Shown here piece by piece: positions 38,910-49,246 of a DNA stretch of 50,438 bases. The stretch's first letter is position 1. The number at the start of each line of letters is the position of its first letter. The stretch is from positions 1 through 50,438 of the forward strand of contig OMIK01000093.1 in NCBI GenBank assembly GCA_900299075.1. The letters run 5' to 3'. The DNA comes from Chlorobi bacterium Chlorobi_1. GTDB lineage: Bacteria; Bacteroidota; Chlorobiia; Chlorobiales; Chlorobiaceae. The notes under the pieces are model-generated. The model saw only the letters and a list, made by a program, of their open reading frames with translations, had not been told where the DNA came from and searched no databases. A program made the position numbers and the translations under genes.

Positions 38910-39950
38910 TCACTCCGCCAGCTTGATTTTACCCGACAGGATCTCCTTCCTGATCCCTTCGACACGATCGTGCGCTGCGGCGCCGATCAGCGGAGAGTTG
39001 CGGTCGTTGAAGACATAGTCGGTATAGCGCCCGTCGAGGCCGAACACCTCCTGCCTGCCGCCCTTGAAGGTGTTGTTCCTGCCCTCTTCGACCATCTTCA
39101 CCACCGCCTTGTCGACCGCCTTGGTCATGCTGGTCAGGACTCGCCCCGGGGCGAGGTACTCCTGGTCCATGTCGGTGCAGATGACGAACTTGCCGCTCTG
39201 CCGCGCGGCTTCGATCACGCCGAGCCCGCTTGCGCCGGCAGCCTCGTACACGACGTCGGCGCCGCGTCCGTACTGGCCGAGCGCAAGCTCCTTGCCCTTT
39301 GCCGGATCGTTGAAGGCGCTGCCGGTCATGCCGATGAATCCTGAAATCACCTTGATCCCTGGGTTGACGTAGTGCGCGCCTTCGGCGAAGCCGCTTTCGA
39401 ACTTCCTGATGACGCTGGAATCCATGCCGCCGATGAATCCGACCGTCCCGGTTTTAGAGGCCAGCGCGGCGATCGCCCCGGCTAGGAACGACCCCTTCTT
39501 TTCCTCGAACACGATACCGCTCAGGTTGTCAGGTATCCGGAATCCGGGTTGCGGATTATAGTCGATGCAGACGAACTTCTTCTCCGGGAACTCACGGGCG
39601 ATGGCGGTGATGTCGTCCGTGAAGAGGAGGCCGACGCCGATGACCATCTTCACCTCCGGGTCGGCGGCCATCTGCCGGAGCGCAGCCTCCCGGTCTGCCC
39701 CTTCTCCTTGGGGCTCGATGTAGTCGAACTCGATGCCGAGTTGTTTTTTCGCCTCCTCGAGCCCCTTGTAGGCCGCATCGTTGAAGGATTTGTCTCCCCT
39801 TCCGCCGACATCGAAGACGAGCCCCACCTTGTAGGCACCTGAAGCCGACGGTTTCGTGGATTTGCCGGAGCAGCCGGCAAACAGCAGCGCAAGCATCATC
39901 AGGCCTGCGGCGGCCCTGGATGCCGATGGAGAGAAGTACCGACGGAACAT
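38910..39950 (-). CDS. BMP/PnrA-family ABC transporter substrate-binding lipoprotein
   Basis: A 346-residue lipoprotein with a signal peptide and lipobox LFAGC, lipidated at C27. The mature part is a type I periplasmic binding fold of the basic membrane protein/PnrA family (VGLVFDVGGRGDKSFNDAAYKGL, then FIGGMDSSVIRKFESGF), whose members bind nucleosides for uptake. The permease and ATPase genes are not adjacent. Upstream of the SDR gene with a near-overlap. Confidence 0.9.
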   Translation of the reverse strand: MFRRYFSPSASRAAAGLMMLALLFAGCSGKSTKPSASGAYKVGLVFDVGGRGDKSFNDAAYKGLEEAKKQLGIEFDYIEPQGEGADREAALRQMAADPEVKMVIGVGLLFTDDITAIAREFPEKKFVCIDYNPQPGFRIPDNLSGIVFEEKKGSFLAGAIAALASKTGTVGFIGGMDSSVIRKFESGFAEGAHYVNPGIKVISGFIGMTGSAFNDPAKGKELALGQYGRGADVVYEAAGASGLGVIEAARQSGKFVICTDMDQEYLAPGRVLTSMTKAVDKAVVKMVEEGRNNTFKGGRQEVFGLDGRYTDYVFNDRNSPLIGAAAHDRVEGIRKEILSGKIKLAE

Positions 39951-40164
39951 GGTGCAGGAGGTGTGGTTGAGTTACGGGATAACGTGCATGAAGCTAACAA
40001 AAAAGCGCCGTTTTTGACAGCGATGGTGACGAGAAAGATGGTGGTTCATCGAAGGGGTGGCTTCGGGTGGGCCGGCGTTCATGCGTTGTCGCGCGGCAAA
40101 TCGCTATATTGCAGGACAATGGTGTCGACACTCCCGGTCACAGGTATCCAGGATTCCAGAACCA

Positions 40165-41601
40165 ATGACATCAAGCCCCTCTTCAGGCAGCTCTTCCCGG
40201 CGCCACAGGCAGCTCGTCGTGCTTGTCGCACTCATCGCTGCGATGCTGGCCGTACTCAGGTCCGGATTCGGCAACCGCGACCTGGTGATGCCGGGGCGCG
40301 ACCTCGACGATATCCGCAAATCCGGAAAGCTCCGGGTGCTTCTCGCCTACGACCCGATCAACTACTTCATCTACCGGGGGGCGCCGATGGGCTACAGCTA
40401 CGAGCTTGCCGAACGGTTCGCCAAGGAGCTTGGCGTCAGGTTGGAGGTCGTGCCCGTCAGGGATCTGGACAGCCAGATCCCCATGCTCCGTAACGGCGAG
40501 GGAGACCTTGTCGCCCACTTCATGACGGTGACGCCGATACGGTCGAGGAGCGTCGATTTTTCCACCCCCCTCGATTCCACCAGCCAGGTGCTTGTCCAGC
40601 GCCGGCAGGCGGGGCGCGAAAATGGAGGCGTGATCCGTGATCCCAGGCAACTTGCCGGCGAGCGTGTCCACGTCCGCGGGAAGTCGGCCTATTTTACGAC
40701 GCTCAAGGAGATCATGGAGCACTATGGCATCACCATCAACGTCGTGCCGGCCCCCGGCTCCCTGACGACCGGCGACCTCATCCGGCAGGTCGACGACGGC
40801 ACCATACGGTTCACGGTGGCCGACAGCAACATCGCGGTACCCCACCTCGCGCTTTACCCCGACATCGATATCGGCATGCGGCTCAGCGGCAGGCAGCCCC
40901 TGGCATGGGCGCTACGCAGGAACTGCCCTGAATTCAGGGCGGCACTCGATGCATGGCTCGAAAAAGAGAAGCGCTCGGGCGTGATCGATACGATCCACCA
41001 CAAGTACTACGAGCAGCAGTACCAGTTCAAAAGGCATGCCGTCGACGCATTCTACTCATCCAAAGCGGGGACGATCTCACCATACGACAAGCTTGTGAAG
41101 GCGGGAGCCGGCAAGATCGGCTGGGACTGGCGCCTGCTCTCTTCCCTGATCTACGAAGAGTCGCAGTTCGACCCGCATGCCTCCTCCTGGGCCGGAGCCG
41201 TGGGGCTGATGCAGCTCATGCCATCCACGGGGGCGATGATGAAGGTCTACAACCTGGGTGACCCCGAAGCGAATGTCAGGGCGGGGACGGCATACCTCGA
41301 ATCGCTTGAAAACGAGTGGAAGGAGATCAGGGACCGGGATACCCGGGTCAAGTTCATCCTGGCGTCATACAACATCGGGCCCGGCCATATCCGGGATGCG
41401 CAGAAGCTGGCCGTGAAGTACGGCGCCGATCCGAACCGGTGGGAGGACAATGTCGAACGGTACCTTCAGCTGAAATCGGAGCCGAAGTTCTACAACGATC
41501 CCGTTGCCGACCTCGGCTACTGCAACGGCGCCATCCCGGTACGCTACACCCGCAACATCCTTGCCAGATATCGACTCTACACCCAGGCCATTCCCTACTG
41601 A
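40165..41601 (+). CDS. MltF-like membrane-bound lytic transglycosylase
   Basis: A 478-residue protein with an N-terminal membrane anchor (VVLVALIAAMLAVL), an amino-acid-binding type SBP_bac_3 domain (GKLRVLLAYDPINYFIYRG...), and a C-terminal SLT domain. The lytic glutamate is E332 in YEESQFDP; the motifs GAVGLMQLMPST and ASYNIGPGHI complete the active site. It cleaves peptidoglycan glycan strands, and the SBP domain may bind muropeptide to regulate it, as in MltF. I set the start at the ATG at 40165; the frame is open 36 codons earlier with no binding site. Confidence 0.92.
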   Translation: MTSSPSSGSSSRRHRQLVVLVALIAAMLAVLRSGFGNRDLVMPGRDLDDIRKSGKLRVLLAYDPINYFIYRGAPMGYSYELAERFAKELGVRLEVVPVRDLDSQIPMLRNGEGDLVAHFMTVTPIRSRSVDFSTPLDSTSQVLVQRRQAGRENGGVIRDPRQLAGERVHVRGKSAYFTTLKEIMEHYGITINVVPAPGSLTTGDLIRQVDDGTIRFTVADSNIAVPHLALYPDIDIGMRLSGRQPLAWALRRNCPEFRAALDAWLEKEKRSGVIDTIHHKYYEQQYQFKRHAVDAFYSSKAGTISPYDKLVKAGAGKIGWDWRLLSSLIYEESQFDPHASSWAGAVGLMQLMPSTGAMMKVYNLGDPEANVRAGTAYLESLENEWKEIRDRDTRVKFILASYNIGPGHIRDAQKLAVKYGADPNRWEDNVERYLQLKSEPKFYNDPVADLGYCNGAIPVRYTRNILARYRLYTQAIPY

Positions 41602-41608
41602 ACGCTGC

Positions 41609-42432
41609 TCACCAGCTCTTCCGGATACCGGCGGTGACAGTCCGGTCGCGGCCGTGGTGGCCGTCGACGCCGGCCAGCGGACCGGCCTTGGCGAAGTACT
41701 CGAGGCATTCGGGACGCGAGTTGCGGCTCACGACGCCCAGGGCGCCTCCGAGCCAGGTGCGGTCAAGCCTTCACGGAGAGGCCCCCCTCGAGCGACGCCA
41801 TTGTACCCGATGAGCATTCCCGAAGGAAACTTGCACCCGGTCGCAAGAGGCCTGCTGGTTGAAGAGAACGTGCCGATACGGGCGGTTGCGGCTTCATCGA
41901 GTGATCCGATATGATCCGGCATGCACAGGGCAGCCGCAATGTCCCCACCGGCCACATCGAGAGTACCGCCCAATACATCCAGCCATGAGTTGTGGGTATA
42001 GGCCCAGTTTATCCCGTACGCATACGGGGAGGTGGTGCTTCTGGAAAAACGGATACCCTGCGCAATAGCTGCCCTGATTCCATCTGCCGCAATTCCCGGA
42101 AAGCCTACTTCCACAACCGAAGAGATGCTGTAGTCGATACCTGCCGGTTTTTGGACAACCACTTCGCCAACAACCAGAGGATCGACGGCAAAGCTCACGG
42201 GCCTGATAATGGAGAGCTGCGAGCTCAATCCGCAGGTGCCGCCGACGGCGAACGTGACGGTGCTGGCGTCCATGGAGCCTCTGGTATCCAGTCGATGGGC
42301 CACATAGGCCAGCGTACCGGCATTGCCCGATCCGCTGCTGCCGGATGTGGTGCTGTTGACGATATTGTCATTCGCCAGGGCCTTGACGGAACCAGGTGCT
42401 GCCAGAAGCAGCAGCAGGATACGCATTTTCAT
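41609..42432 (-). pseudogene. Remnant of an autotransporter-like outer-membrane protein
   Basis: The 5' part (41728-42432) encodes a signal peptide-like start (MKMRILLLLLAAPGSVKALA) and a glycine/serine-rich region resembling a secreted beta-helix passenger. In another frame just past it, codons ending at 41609 read TWLGGALGVVSRN ... YFAKAGPLAG ... TVTAGIRKSW, resembling the last strands of an autotransporter beta-barrel, with the C-terminal aromatic residue. The bulk of a barrel is missing and the frames do not join, so I read this as a gene broken by an internal deletion and a frameshift near 41750. A short intact secreted protein is the alternative. Confidence 0.5.
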
Positions 42433-42596
42433 CTTGGGGGGAGATAAAAACGGTTGTCAGGTCATTGCTTGCCTAAAGGATACAGGGTTTTCGGTGGCGG
42501 AGATGCTGTTCTTGGTTTATATGATAAAATAGCGCTGACGCTATACTGATCTATAATGCTACTGTATGGCAAGAATTCCTGCGAATCAGGCAAAAA

Positions 42597-42630
42597 ACGG
42601 CAAACCCCCGCTTCTGACGGGGGTTTTATG
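42597..42630 (-). terminator. Terminator of the SPFH/zinc-ribbon gene cluster
   Basis: Arms AAACCCCC / GGGGGTTT around CGCTTCTGAC. It lies just past the end of the minus-strand gene at 42654; an A-rich run on its left gives a broken U tract for minus transcripts. Confidence 0.75.
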
Positions 42631-42653
42631 ATATTGGTCCGAGAAATGAGGGA

Positions 42654-44234
42654 TCAGTCAAGGCCGTAGATCTCGCGGATCTTCAGGTCGGGGCCGAAGA
42701 TGAAGCAGACCCTGGAGTTGAGGACGGTGCTCCTGTTGCGGCGGATGCCTTTGTATTCGTAGCGGGTGCGCAGGACGTAGGTGGAGTCGTTGATGCGGTC
42801 GATCTCCCTGATCCGGTTCCTGGAGTATTCGGTGATGGCCCAGATGTGGCCGTAGCGCTTTTCGATCTGCTTCGGCGATGGCTGGTAGATGTCCCAGTAG
42901 CGTCGCATGGCGGGCGCAAGGTAGCCGCTGATCTCGCCAAGGTCGCGCCGGTCCTCGGCCTCGACGAAGCTCGTGATGACGCGCTCGTGCTCGTCGCGTC
43001 CCCGATAGCCCCGCTCACGGTTCATGAGGGAGGAGATGAAGACCATGGCAACGCAAAGCAGCGAGACGAGGGGCAGCAGGAACCTGTCCCGGGAGGTGTC
43101 GGCGAAGAAGGGGATGGCAGGACGGCTGATGCCTGAAGCGATCGATTCCCGTTCCTCCCTGCCGAGTCGCGCCGTGTTCATCCTCGAGGCCGATTTGTGG
43201 GCAAGCAACGAACTCCTGAGGGCTTTCGAGTAGGCGAGCATTTGCCTTTTGCGTAGCCAGGCGAAGCCTGCAGCGAGCAGCATTGCCGCAAGGACGTAGG
43301 GGTTGAACGGATGGAGGTGCCTGGCCAGCGCCAGCACGATGGTCGCGGTGCTCAGGGCGAGCGGGATATAGCCGAGGCTGATCGAGGAGCGCTTGCCGTT
43401 GTCCTCCGGCAGCGGGTCGCAGAGGGTGACGCTCTCGTCGCTGCCGTCGACCCAGACGTTGTAGGCCTTCCCGCCGTAGTCGAATACGCAGTGGCCGAGC
43501 GGAAGGAGCGCCGGAACCGTTGCCCGGTCGAGCTGCGCGGTCCAGTGCCAGTCCTTCTGGCGGTCCCCCTGGGCGTGGCTCATGACGCGGCGGTCGATGA
43601 CCCCGTTGATCTCCTGCTGCCCCCTGCCCTCGAACGCCTCCTTCGGCTTGAGGGTGAAGTCCTCCGTTTCGACTCCGGCCAGGTAGGCCTCCCTGAAATC
43701 GGTGAGCTTGCCGTCGAGCCCCATCCCCTCCACCAGCCCGACGATCCCGGGTTCGAGTTTCGAACCCCCGTAGACCGGCACCGCGAACAGGCCGGCATCC
43801 ACGCCGTTGACCGGGCGCCAGTCGGTGACCACCTGCCTGCGGGTTTCCGGTTTGCCGTTGCGGTACTCGACGTACTGCTCGGCGCGGTCGTAGCCGAACG
43901 AGGCGGTCCACTGGGCGTTGTACGAGCCGGAGAAGACAAAGGCGGGCACGTAGGAGAGGGACTTCCGGACGATGACCGCTTTCTGCAGCAGGTCGTCGGG
44001 GGTGTATTCGCCGGTCACCATGTGGCGCCAGGCGATCTGCTCGAGCGAATCGGTGTCGATGGCGAGGGGGACGATGCTCCTGACCTCCGACATCGACGGG
44101 ACGATCTCCTCCTCCCGCAGGATCTCCACCTCGGCGCCGCAGAACTCGCAGGTCAGCGAGCGGGTGGCCGGCGCATAGGAGAGCATGGCGCCGCAGCCGC
44201 GGCAGGGTAGTTTACGGGTACTTCCGTCCTGCAT
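42654..44234 (-). CDS. Zinc-ribbon membrane protein (YdjG-like)
   Basis: A 526-residue protein beginning with a TFIIB/rubredoxin-like zinc ribbon (C11, C14, C29, C32), then a long soluble region, two hydrophobic segments in the middle (near residues 295-330) and another (LLPLVSLLCVAMVFISSL), and a C-terminal domain with a SnoaL/NTF2-like look (ITSFVEAEDRRDLGEISGYLAP). Bacillus YdjG has the same zinc ribbon plus membrane design and acts with YdjH and YdjI at the membrane. Third gene of the cluster, eight bases after the small membrane protein gene. The functional link is by analogy. Confidence 0.75.
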   Translation of the reverse strand: MQDGSTRKLPCRGCGAMLSYAPATRSLTCEFCGAEVEILREEEIVPSMSEVRSIVPLAIDTDSLEQIAWRHMVTGEYTPDDLLQKAVIVRKSLSYVPAFVFSGSYNAQWTASFGYDRAEQYVEYRNGKPETRRQVVTDWRPVNGVDAGLFAVPVYGGSKLEPGIVGLVEGMGLDGKLTDFREAYLAGVETEDFTLKPKEAFEGRGQQEINGVIDRRVMSHAQGDRQKDWHWTAQLDRATVPALLPLGHCVFDYGGKAYNVWVDGSDESVTLCDPLPEDNGKRSSISLGYIPLALSTATIVLALARHLHPFNPYVLAAMLLAAGFAWLRKRQMLAYSKALRSSLLAHKSASRMNTARLGREERESIASGISRPAIPFFADTSRDRFLLPLVSLLCVAMVFISSLMNRERGYRGRDEHERVITSFVEAEDRRDLGEISGYLAPAMRRYWDIYQPSPKQIEKRYGHIWAITEYSRNRIREIDRINDSTYVLRTRYEYKGIRRNRSTVLNSRVCFIFGPDLKIREIYGLD

Positions 44235-44241
44235 GGGGGGC

Positions 44242-44943
44242 TCAGAGCTTGCTTCTGAGGTTGAACAGTTCGCTTTCCCGCTCGGCGAAGAGGTTGCGGA
44301 GGCGCTTGAGCTGCATCGTCGCCACCTGCTCGTTGTTCTGGCGGACCGCCTCGGCGACCATGTCGAGCACGCCGGCGATGCGCTGGTTGATCTCGGCGGT
44401 GGCCATCCCCTGGTCGCGGGCGAGGAGGCGGGTCTCCCCTGCGAGCTTCAGCAGGCGGGTCTGCAGCTGCGGCATTCCGCAGTCGCGGGCGATGCTTTCG
44501 AGCCGCCCGGCCCAGACGACGTGGGCGCTGCGGGCCTCGTGCTTCGCGGCTATCCCGGAGATGGTGCCGGCGGTTGCCCTGACGACGACGAAGGAGGCGA
44601 CGAAACCGGCGATGGTGACAATATTGAGCGCCATGGCCCCCTTTTCGATACCCGCGATCGCGAGCCCCACTCCGGCAGCGGCCGACAGGAACACCAGCGC
44701 CGACATGACGGTCCCGATCCCGATTGTCCCCAGCACCCCGGCGTCTCTGGTCTTGCCGCCACCGGCTATGGGGCTGTAGACGATCGCCCCGGAAGCGAGG
44801 GCGATGAGCGCCACGGAGGCCGGCATCGTGCCTCCTGCCATGATGCGCTCAGGGAAGAGTACGTAAAAGACTCCGGCCACCGCACATGCCACGGTTACCG
44901 GCAACAACATCCACCAGATGGAATTTTTCATGCTTTCTTGCAT
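44242..44943 (-). CDS. Membrane protein of the SPFH cluster (YdjH-like position)
   Basis: A 233-residue protein with about four hydrophobic helices in the N-terminal two-thirds (MLLPVTVACAVAGVFYVLF; VALIALASGAIVY; VMSALVFLSAAAGVGLAIAG; MALNIVTIAGFVASFVVV) and a C-terminal helical cytoplasmic tail of about 100 residues. I recognise no named domain. It starts two bases after the SPFH gene stop and ends eight bases before the zinc-ribbon gene, so the three are one operon and probably one complex. Confidence 0.7.
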   Translation of the reverse strand: MQESMKNSIWWMLLPVTVACAVAGVFYVLFPERIMAGGTMPASVALIALASGAIVYSPIAGGGKTRDAGVLGTIGIGTVMSALVFLSAAAGVGLAIAGIEKGAMALNIVTIAGFVASFVVVRATAGTISGIAAKHEARSAHVVWAGRLESIARDCGMPQLQTRLLKLAGETRLLARDQGMATAEINQRIAGVLDMVAEAVRQNNEQVATMQLKRLRNLFAERESELFNLRSKL

Positions 44944-44945
44944 TG

Positions 44946-45977
44946 TTATCGTGACAGGATCTTCTGTTTTTCGGCGGCGAACTCGGCTTCGGTCAGGATC
45001 CCCTGGCTCCTCAGTTCGGCGAGCTGCCGGAGCAGTTCGATTCTCTTCGCCTGGTCGAGCGGCGGCTCAGGCGACGCAGGTTGCGGCTGTTGCAGGTTCG
45101 TCGACATGACTCCGCCCGCCTGCCCCATCGCCTGGCCGACCTGGCCTCCGATGCCGGCTCCGATGCCGAGGCCGAGGCCGGCCCCCATGACGCCGCCCGC
45201 CGATCCCTCGTTGCCTGCCGCCGTCTGCAGCACATCGAAACTCCGCTCCTGCTGCCAGGTGAAGCCCATGATGCTCATCTCCGCCTTTTTGGCCAGGGCC
45301 GCCTTGAGCGACTGCACAGCTGGGTCGTCCTCAGGGACGTTGATCGAATGGATGTTGAACTGGGCCAGTTCGAGGCCGTACTCTTCCATCTCCGGCGCAA
45401 GCGCGTCGCGGAGCATGGCCGAAAGCTCTTCGAGGCGTGTCGTGACCTCGAGCACCGAAATCCCGGCGTTGATGATGCTGGCGGCGATCGCGGTCTTGAT
45501 TTTCGTGGTGAAGGCCCCCTTGAAGTAGTCCGCCATCGTCGAGACGTCGAAGCCAGGCAGCGTGCCGACAAGCTTCAGGAGGAAGCGCTTGGAATCGGCG
45601 ACGCGGATGCCGTACTGGCCGAACGCCCTCACCGGGACCATCACCTGGTATCTCGGGTCCTGGAGCTGGATCGGGTCGGGAGTCCCCCACTTGATGTCGA
45701 GGTTGGTCACCTTGTTGACGTACCACACCTCCGCGGAGAAGGGCGACCGGCCGCCGAAGGGCAGGCCGATGAGCTTTCTCAGGAGGGGGAGGTTCTCGGT
45801 CGACAGGGTATGCCTCCCGGCGCCGAACGGGCCGTCGTAGACGCCGCCCCGGACCAGGTAGGCCTCCTGCGTTTCGTTGACCACGAGCTGCGTCCAGGTC
45901 GAGAGCTCTTCGGAAGGGAACTTCCAGGCCAGCAGGTAGGGGCTGCCGTCCCACTTGACCAGATCGATGACTGCCAT
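44946..45977 (-). CDS. SPFH domain protein with C-terminal SHOCT motif (YdjI-like)
   Basis: A 343-residue protein of the SPFH/virion-core-like family: a stomatin-like fold from residue 1 to about 230 (VKWDGSPYLLAWKFPSEELS at the start, a helical segment after it), a glycine-rich low-complexity stretch (GAGLGLGIGAGIGG), and a C-terminal SHOCT helix-hairpin (IELLRQLAELRSQGILTEAEF). SPFH proteins form large membrane scaffolds. I chose the ATG at 45977, which gives the conserved MAVIDLVKW start; the frame is open 59 codons upstream. Bacillus YdjI has this fold and works with PspA, which I did not find in the window. Confidence 0.85.
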   Translation of the reverse strand: MAVIDLVKWDGSPYLLAWKFPSEELSTWTQLVVNETQEAYLVRGGVYDGPFGAGRHTLSTENLPLLRKLIGLPFGGRSPFSAEVWYVNKVTNLDIKWGTPDPIQLQDPRYQVMVPVRAFGQYGIRVADSKRFLLKLVGTLPGFDVSTMADYFKGAFTTKIKTAIAASIINAGISVLEVTTRLEELSAMLRDALAPEMEEYGLELAQFNIHSINVPEDDPAVQSLKAALAKKAEMSIMGFTWQQERSFDVLQTAAGNEGSAGGVMGAGLGLGIGAGIGGQVGQAMGQAGGVMSTNLQQPQPASPEPPLDQAKRIELLRQLAELRSQGILTEAEFAAEKQKILSR

Positions 45978-46182
45978 AGGCGAACTCTTTTCCGTTTGCC
46001 GGGTGCCCGCAAGGCCCGAATCCGGCGAGAGATTGACATCTAAGATAATAAAATTCAAGCTGTTTCGCCCATAACATCCGCTTGCGCCTCCCCCCTTCGG
46101 GGGAAACGAAAAAATGCGGTGGCATTTCCCCCGGGCGGTGCTACATTCAGTCACCCTCTTTTATCATCACGTAACGGATACC

Positions 46183-47433
<1,251 letters not shown>

Positions 47434-47540
47434 GAAGAAGAGGGCATCCGGGCGGCATAGGGCAGACAGGGCCCGGAGAAGAGCAAGGATCATGAATCGC
47501 GGGACTCCAGAGGAGGTCACCGGAACTCTGTAAAAAGCCT

Positions 47541-47608
47541 ATAGGCCCCATCAGCCCGATAAGCCCTATGGGAAATTCCATGGGAGCTGCAGGGCCTATG
47601 GGGCCTAT
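47541..47608. repeat. Nested inverted and direct repeats between the helicase and sqr genes
   Basis: Arms ATAGGCCCCAT (47541-47551) and ATGGGGCCTAT (47598-47608) are perfect complements, and the right side contains a tandem GGCCTATGG unit. Between them lies a second imperfect pair around CCCTATGGG. It may act as a terminator for both convergent genes, though no T run follows. Confidence 0.6.
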
Positions 47609-47648
47609 GGGAGCATGGGGATCAGCCTTCGCGGAGCCCGGCTCCGGC

Positions 47649-48875
47649 TTATCCCACCTGCTTGCCGGCCATGACCAGGGTCGGCGGTGCGCCGAGGTGG
47701 CGCCCTGCGAGCAGGACGTTCCAGTAGAGCGACTCGAACCCGAGCTTGCCGTACCAGTTCATCCTGGTCTCCTTCAGCAGGCTGAACGGCCCGAGCTTCG
47801 GCATGGGATAGCGTCCCGGCAACGGCTCGATCTTGTAGTTGAAGTCGATCAGCGACGAGGTCCCCTTCGAGTAGACGATGAAGCAGGTCGAGTGGCCGTC
47901 GTAGATCTCCTCCGGCTTTGCCCCGTGGATCTCCGCCATGATGTTGAACACCACGACGTCGGCCTCGTAGTGGGCCACCGATCCCGCCTTGGAGGTGGGG
48001 ACGTTGGTCGCGTCGCCGATCACGTAGACCCCTTCGTGCTTCAGCGCCTTCAGGGTGTTGTGGTGGGTCGGCACGTAGCCGATGCCGTCGTCGATGCCGG
48101 AGTTGCTGATGACCGGGTCGCCGATGGTGGTCGGCACGATGACGAGGGTGTCGTAGGAGACCTTGTCGCCCTTGACCGACTCGATGTACTTGCCCTTGCC
48201 ATCGACCCTGTTCAGCTCGAAGCTGGTCGTGATGTTGATGTTCTTCTCCTTGGCCGACTGCGTGAAGACGGCCGCGGCCTTGGGTTTGGTGAAGGCCATC
48301 GGCAGCGGGGTGACCAGTTCGATCTCCGATTTGTGCCTGATGCCGCGGTTCTTCAGGTACCAGTCGGCAAGGAAGACGAACTCGATCGGGGCGACCGGGC
48401 ACTTGAAGGGCAGCTCGGCGATATTCATCACCAGTTTGCCGCCGTTGAACTCCTTGAGGCGCTTTTCGAGCTGGACCGCGGCCTCGGTGAAGTAGAAGCT
48501 GAAAGCGTTCTTGCCCCAGGCCTCCATCAGGCCGTCGTTCTCCTCGGGAGCGACCCGGCAGCCGGTGGCGATGACCAGGAAGTCGTAGGAGAAGCGGTGG
48601 TTCCTGGTCTTTACCTCCTTCTTCTCCGTGTCGATGTTGGTGATTTCGTCGATCACGAAGTTGATGCCGGGGATGATGTACTTCTTCCTGGACTTGATGA
48701 GCGAACTGGCCTTCTGCATGCCGAATGGCACGAACAGCAGGCCCGGCTGGTACAGGTGCTTGTCGTCGCGGTCGATCACCGTGATCTCCCAGTCCGGGGG
48801 AAGATGGCGCCTGAGGTTGTTGGAAACGATCGTTCCGCCGGTACCGGCGCCCAATACGACTATTTTTTTTGACAT
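47649..48875 (-). CDS. sqr: Sulfide:quinone oxidoreductase
   Basis: A 408-residue membrane-associated flavoprotein oxidising sulfide and reducing quinone, feeding electrons into photosynthetic electron flow. FAD motif GAGTGGT at residues 9-15, three conserved cysteines C106 (IATGCRV), C159 (PFKCPVAPIEF) and C331 (GHSTCFIV), and the C-terminal amphipathic segment (LLKETRMNWYGKLGFESLYWN) used for membrane attachment. C159 and C331 correspond to the redox pair. The start at 48875 has AGGAGG at ideal spacing; the frame is open further, but without it. Its SQR type (III to VI) is not settled by eye. Its upstream gap holds an inverted repeat that may be an operator. Confidence 0.92.
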   Translation of the reverse strand: MSKKIVVLGAGTGGTIVSNNLRRHLPPDWEITVIDRDDKHLYQPGLLFVPFGMQKASSLIKSRKKYIIPGINFVIDEITNIDTEKKEVKTRNHRFSYDFLVIATGCRVAPEENDGLMEAWGKNAFSFYFTEAAVQLEKRLKEFNGGKLVMNIAELPFKCPVAPIEFVFLADWYLKNRGIRHKSEIELVTPLPMAFTKPKAAAVFTQSAKEKNINITTSFELNRVDGKGKYIESVKGDKVSYDTLVIVPTTIGDPVISNSGIDDGIGYVPTHHNTLKALKHEGVYVIGDATNVPTSKAGSVAHYEADVVVFNIMAEIHGAKPEEIYDGHSTCFIVYSKGTSSLIDFNYKIEPLPGRYPMPKLGPFSLLKETRMNWYGKLGFESLYWNVLLAGRHLGAPPTLVMAGKQVG

Positions 48876-49246
48876 AAGCAAGCCTCCTGTGCTGTTGCTG
48901 TTAGGGATTGTTGATGGAAACGGATCAACATCTGATACCGTGCGGCTCAACGCGGACCTGCGGGTGCAGGTGCTTCGCATCGGTGGTCGAAAGGCATCCG
49001 GACCTGACGGGCATGGGCAGCATGCTCGTGGTGGTCTCGCGATAACTATATAACCATATCGTTGTTGGATTGATATGAATATATCAATCGATGTTAACAA
49101 TCGCAAACATTACGGAGGGGATATCGGCCGATGCTTCCGGCTTCCGGGGGAAGAATCGATGACTGGCGGATTCGGGGGCAGTGCATCGGTCGGGTTCGCC
49201 CTGATGCATCGGGGAGGGGCCGGCCGGCCGAAACAGCTCGAAAGGA
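48876..49246. other. Upstream region of sqr with an AT-rich inverted repeat
   Basis: This 371-base gap lies between the sqr start and the stop of the TIR-like gene. It contains the sqr ribosome binding site and a compact AT-rich stretch at about 49041-49100; the rest is high-GC with no convincing gene. On the minus strand TATAGT (-10-like) lies downstream of the inverted repeat at 49069-49088, so the repeat would overlap the -35 region. Confidence 0.6.
49069..49088. promoter_or_regulatory. Candidate operator upstream of sqr
   Basis: Perfect 8-bp inverted repeat ATTGATAT-GAAT-ATATCAAT, about 195 bases before the sqr start and next to a -10-like TATAGT on the minus strand. The size and AT-rich symmetry fit a helix-turn-helix dimer such as ArsR-family sulfide regulators; the regulator is not in the window. 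Confidence 0.5.

Noticed and set aside
42323-42532. Short plus-strand frame with a hydrophobic end upstream of the zinc-ribbon cluster
   Set aside because: No ribosome binding site and it overlaps the start of the autotransporter remnant antisense; no support as a gene.
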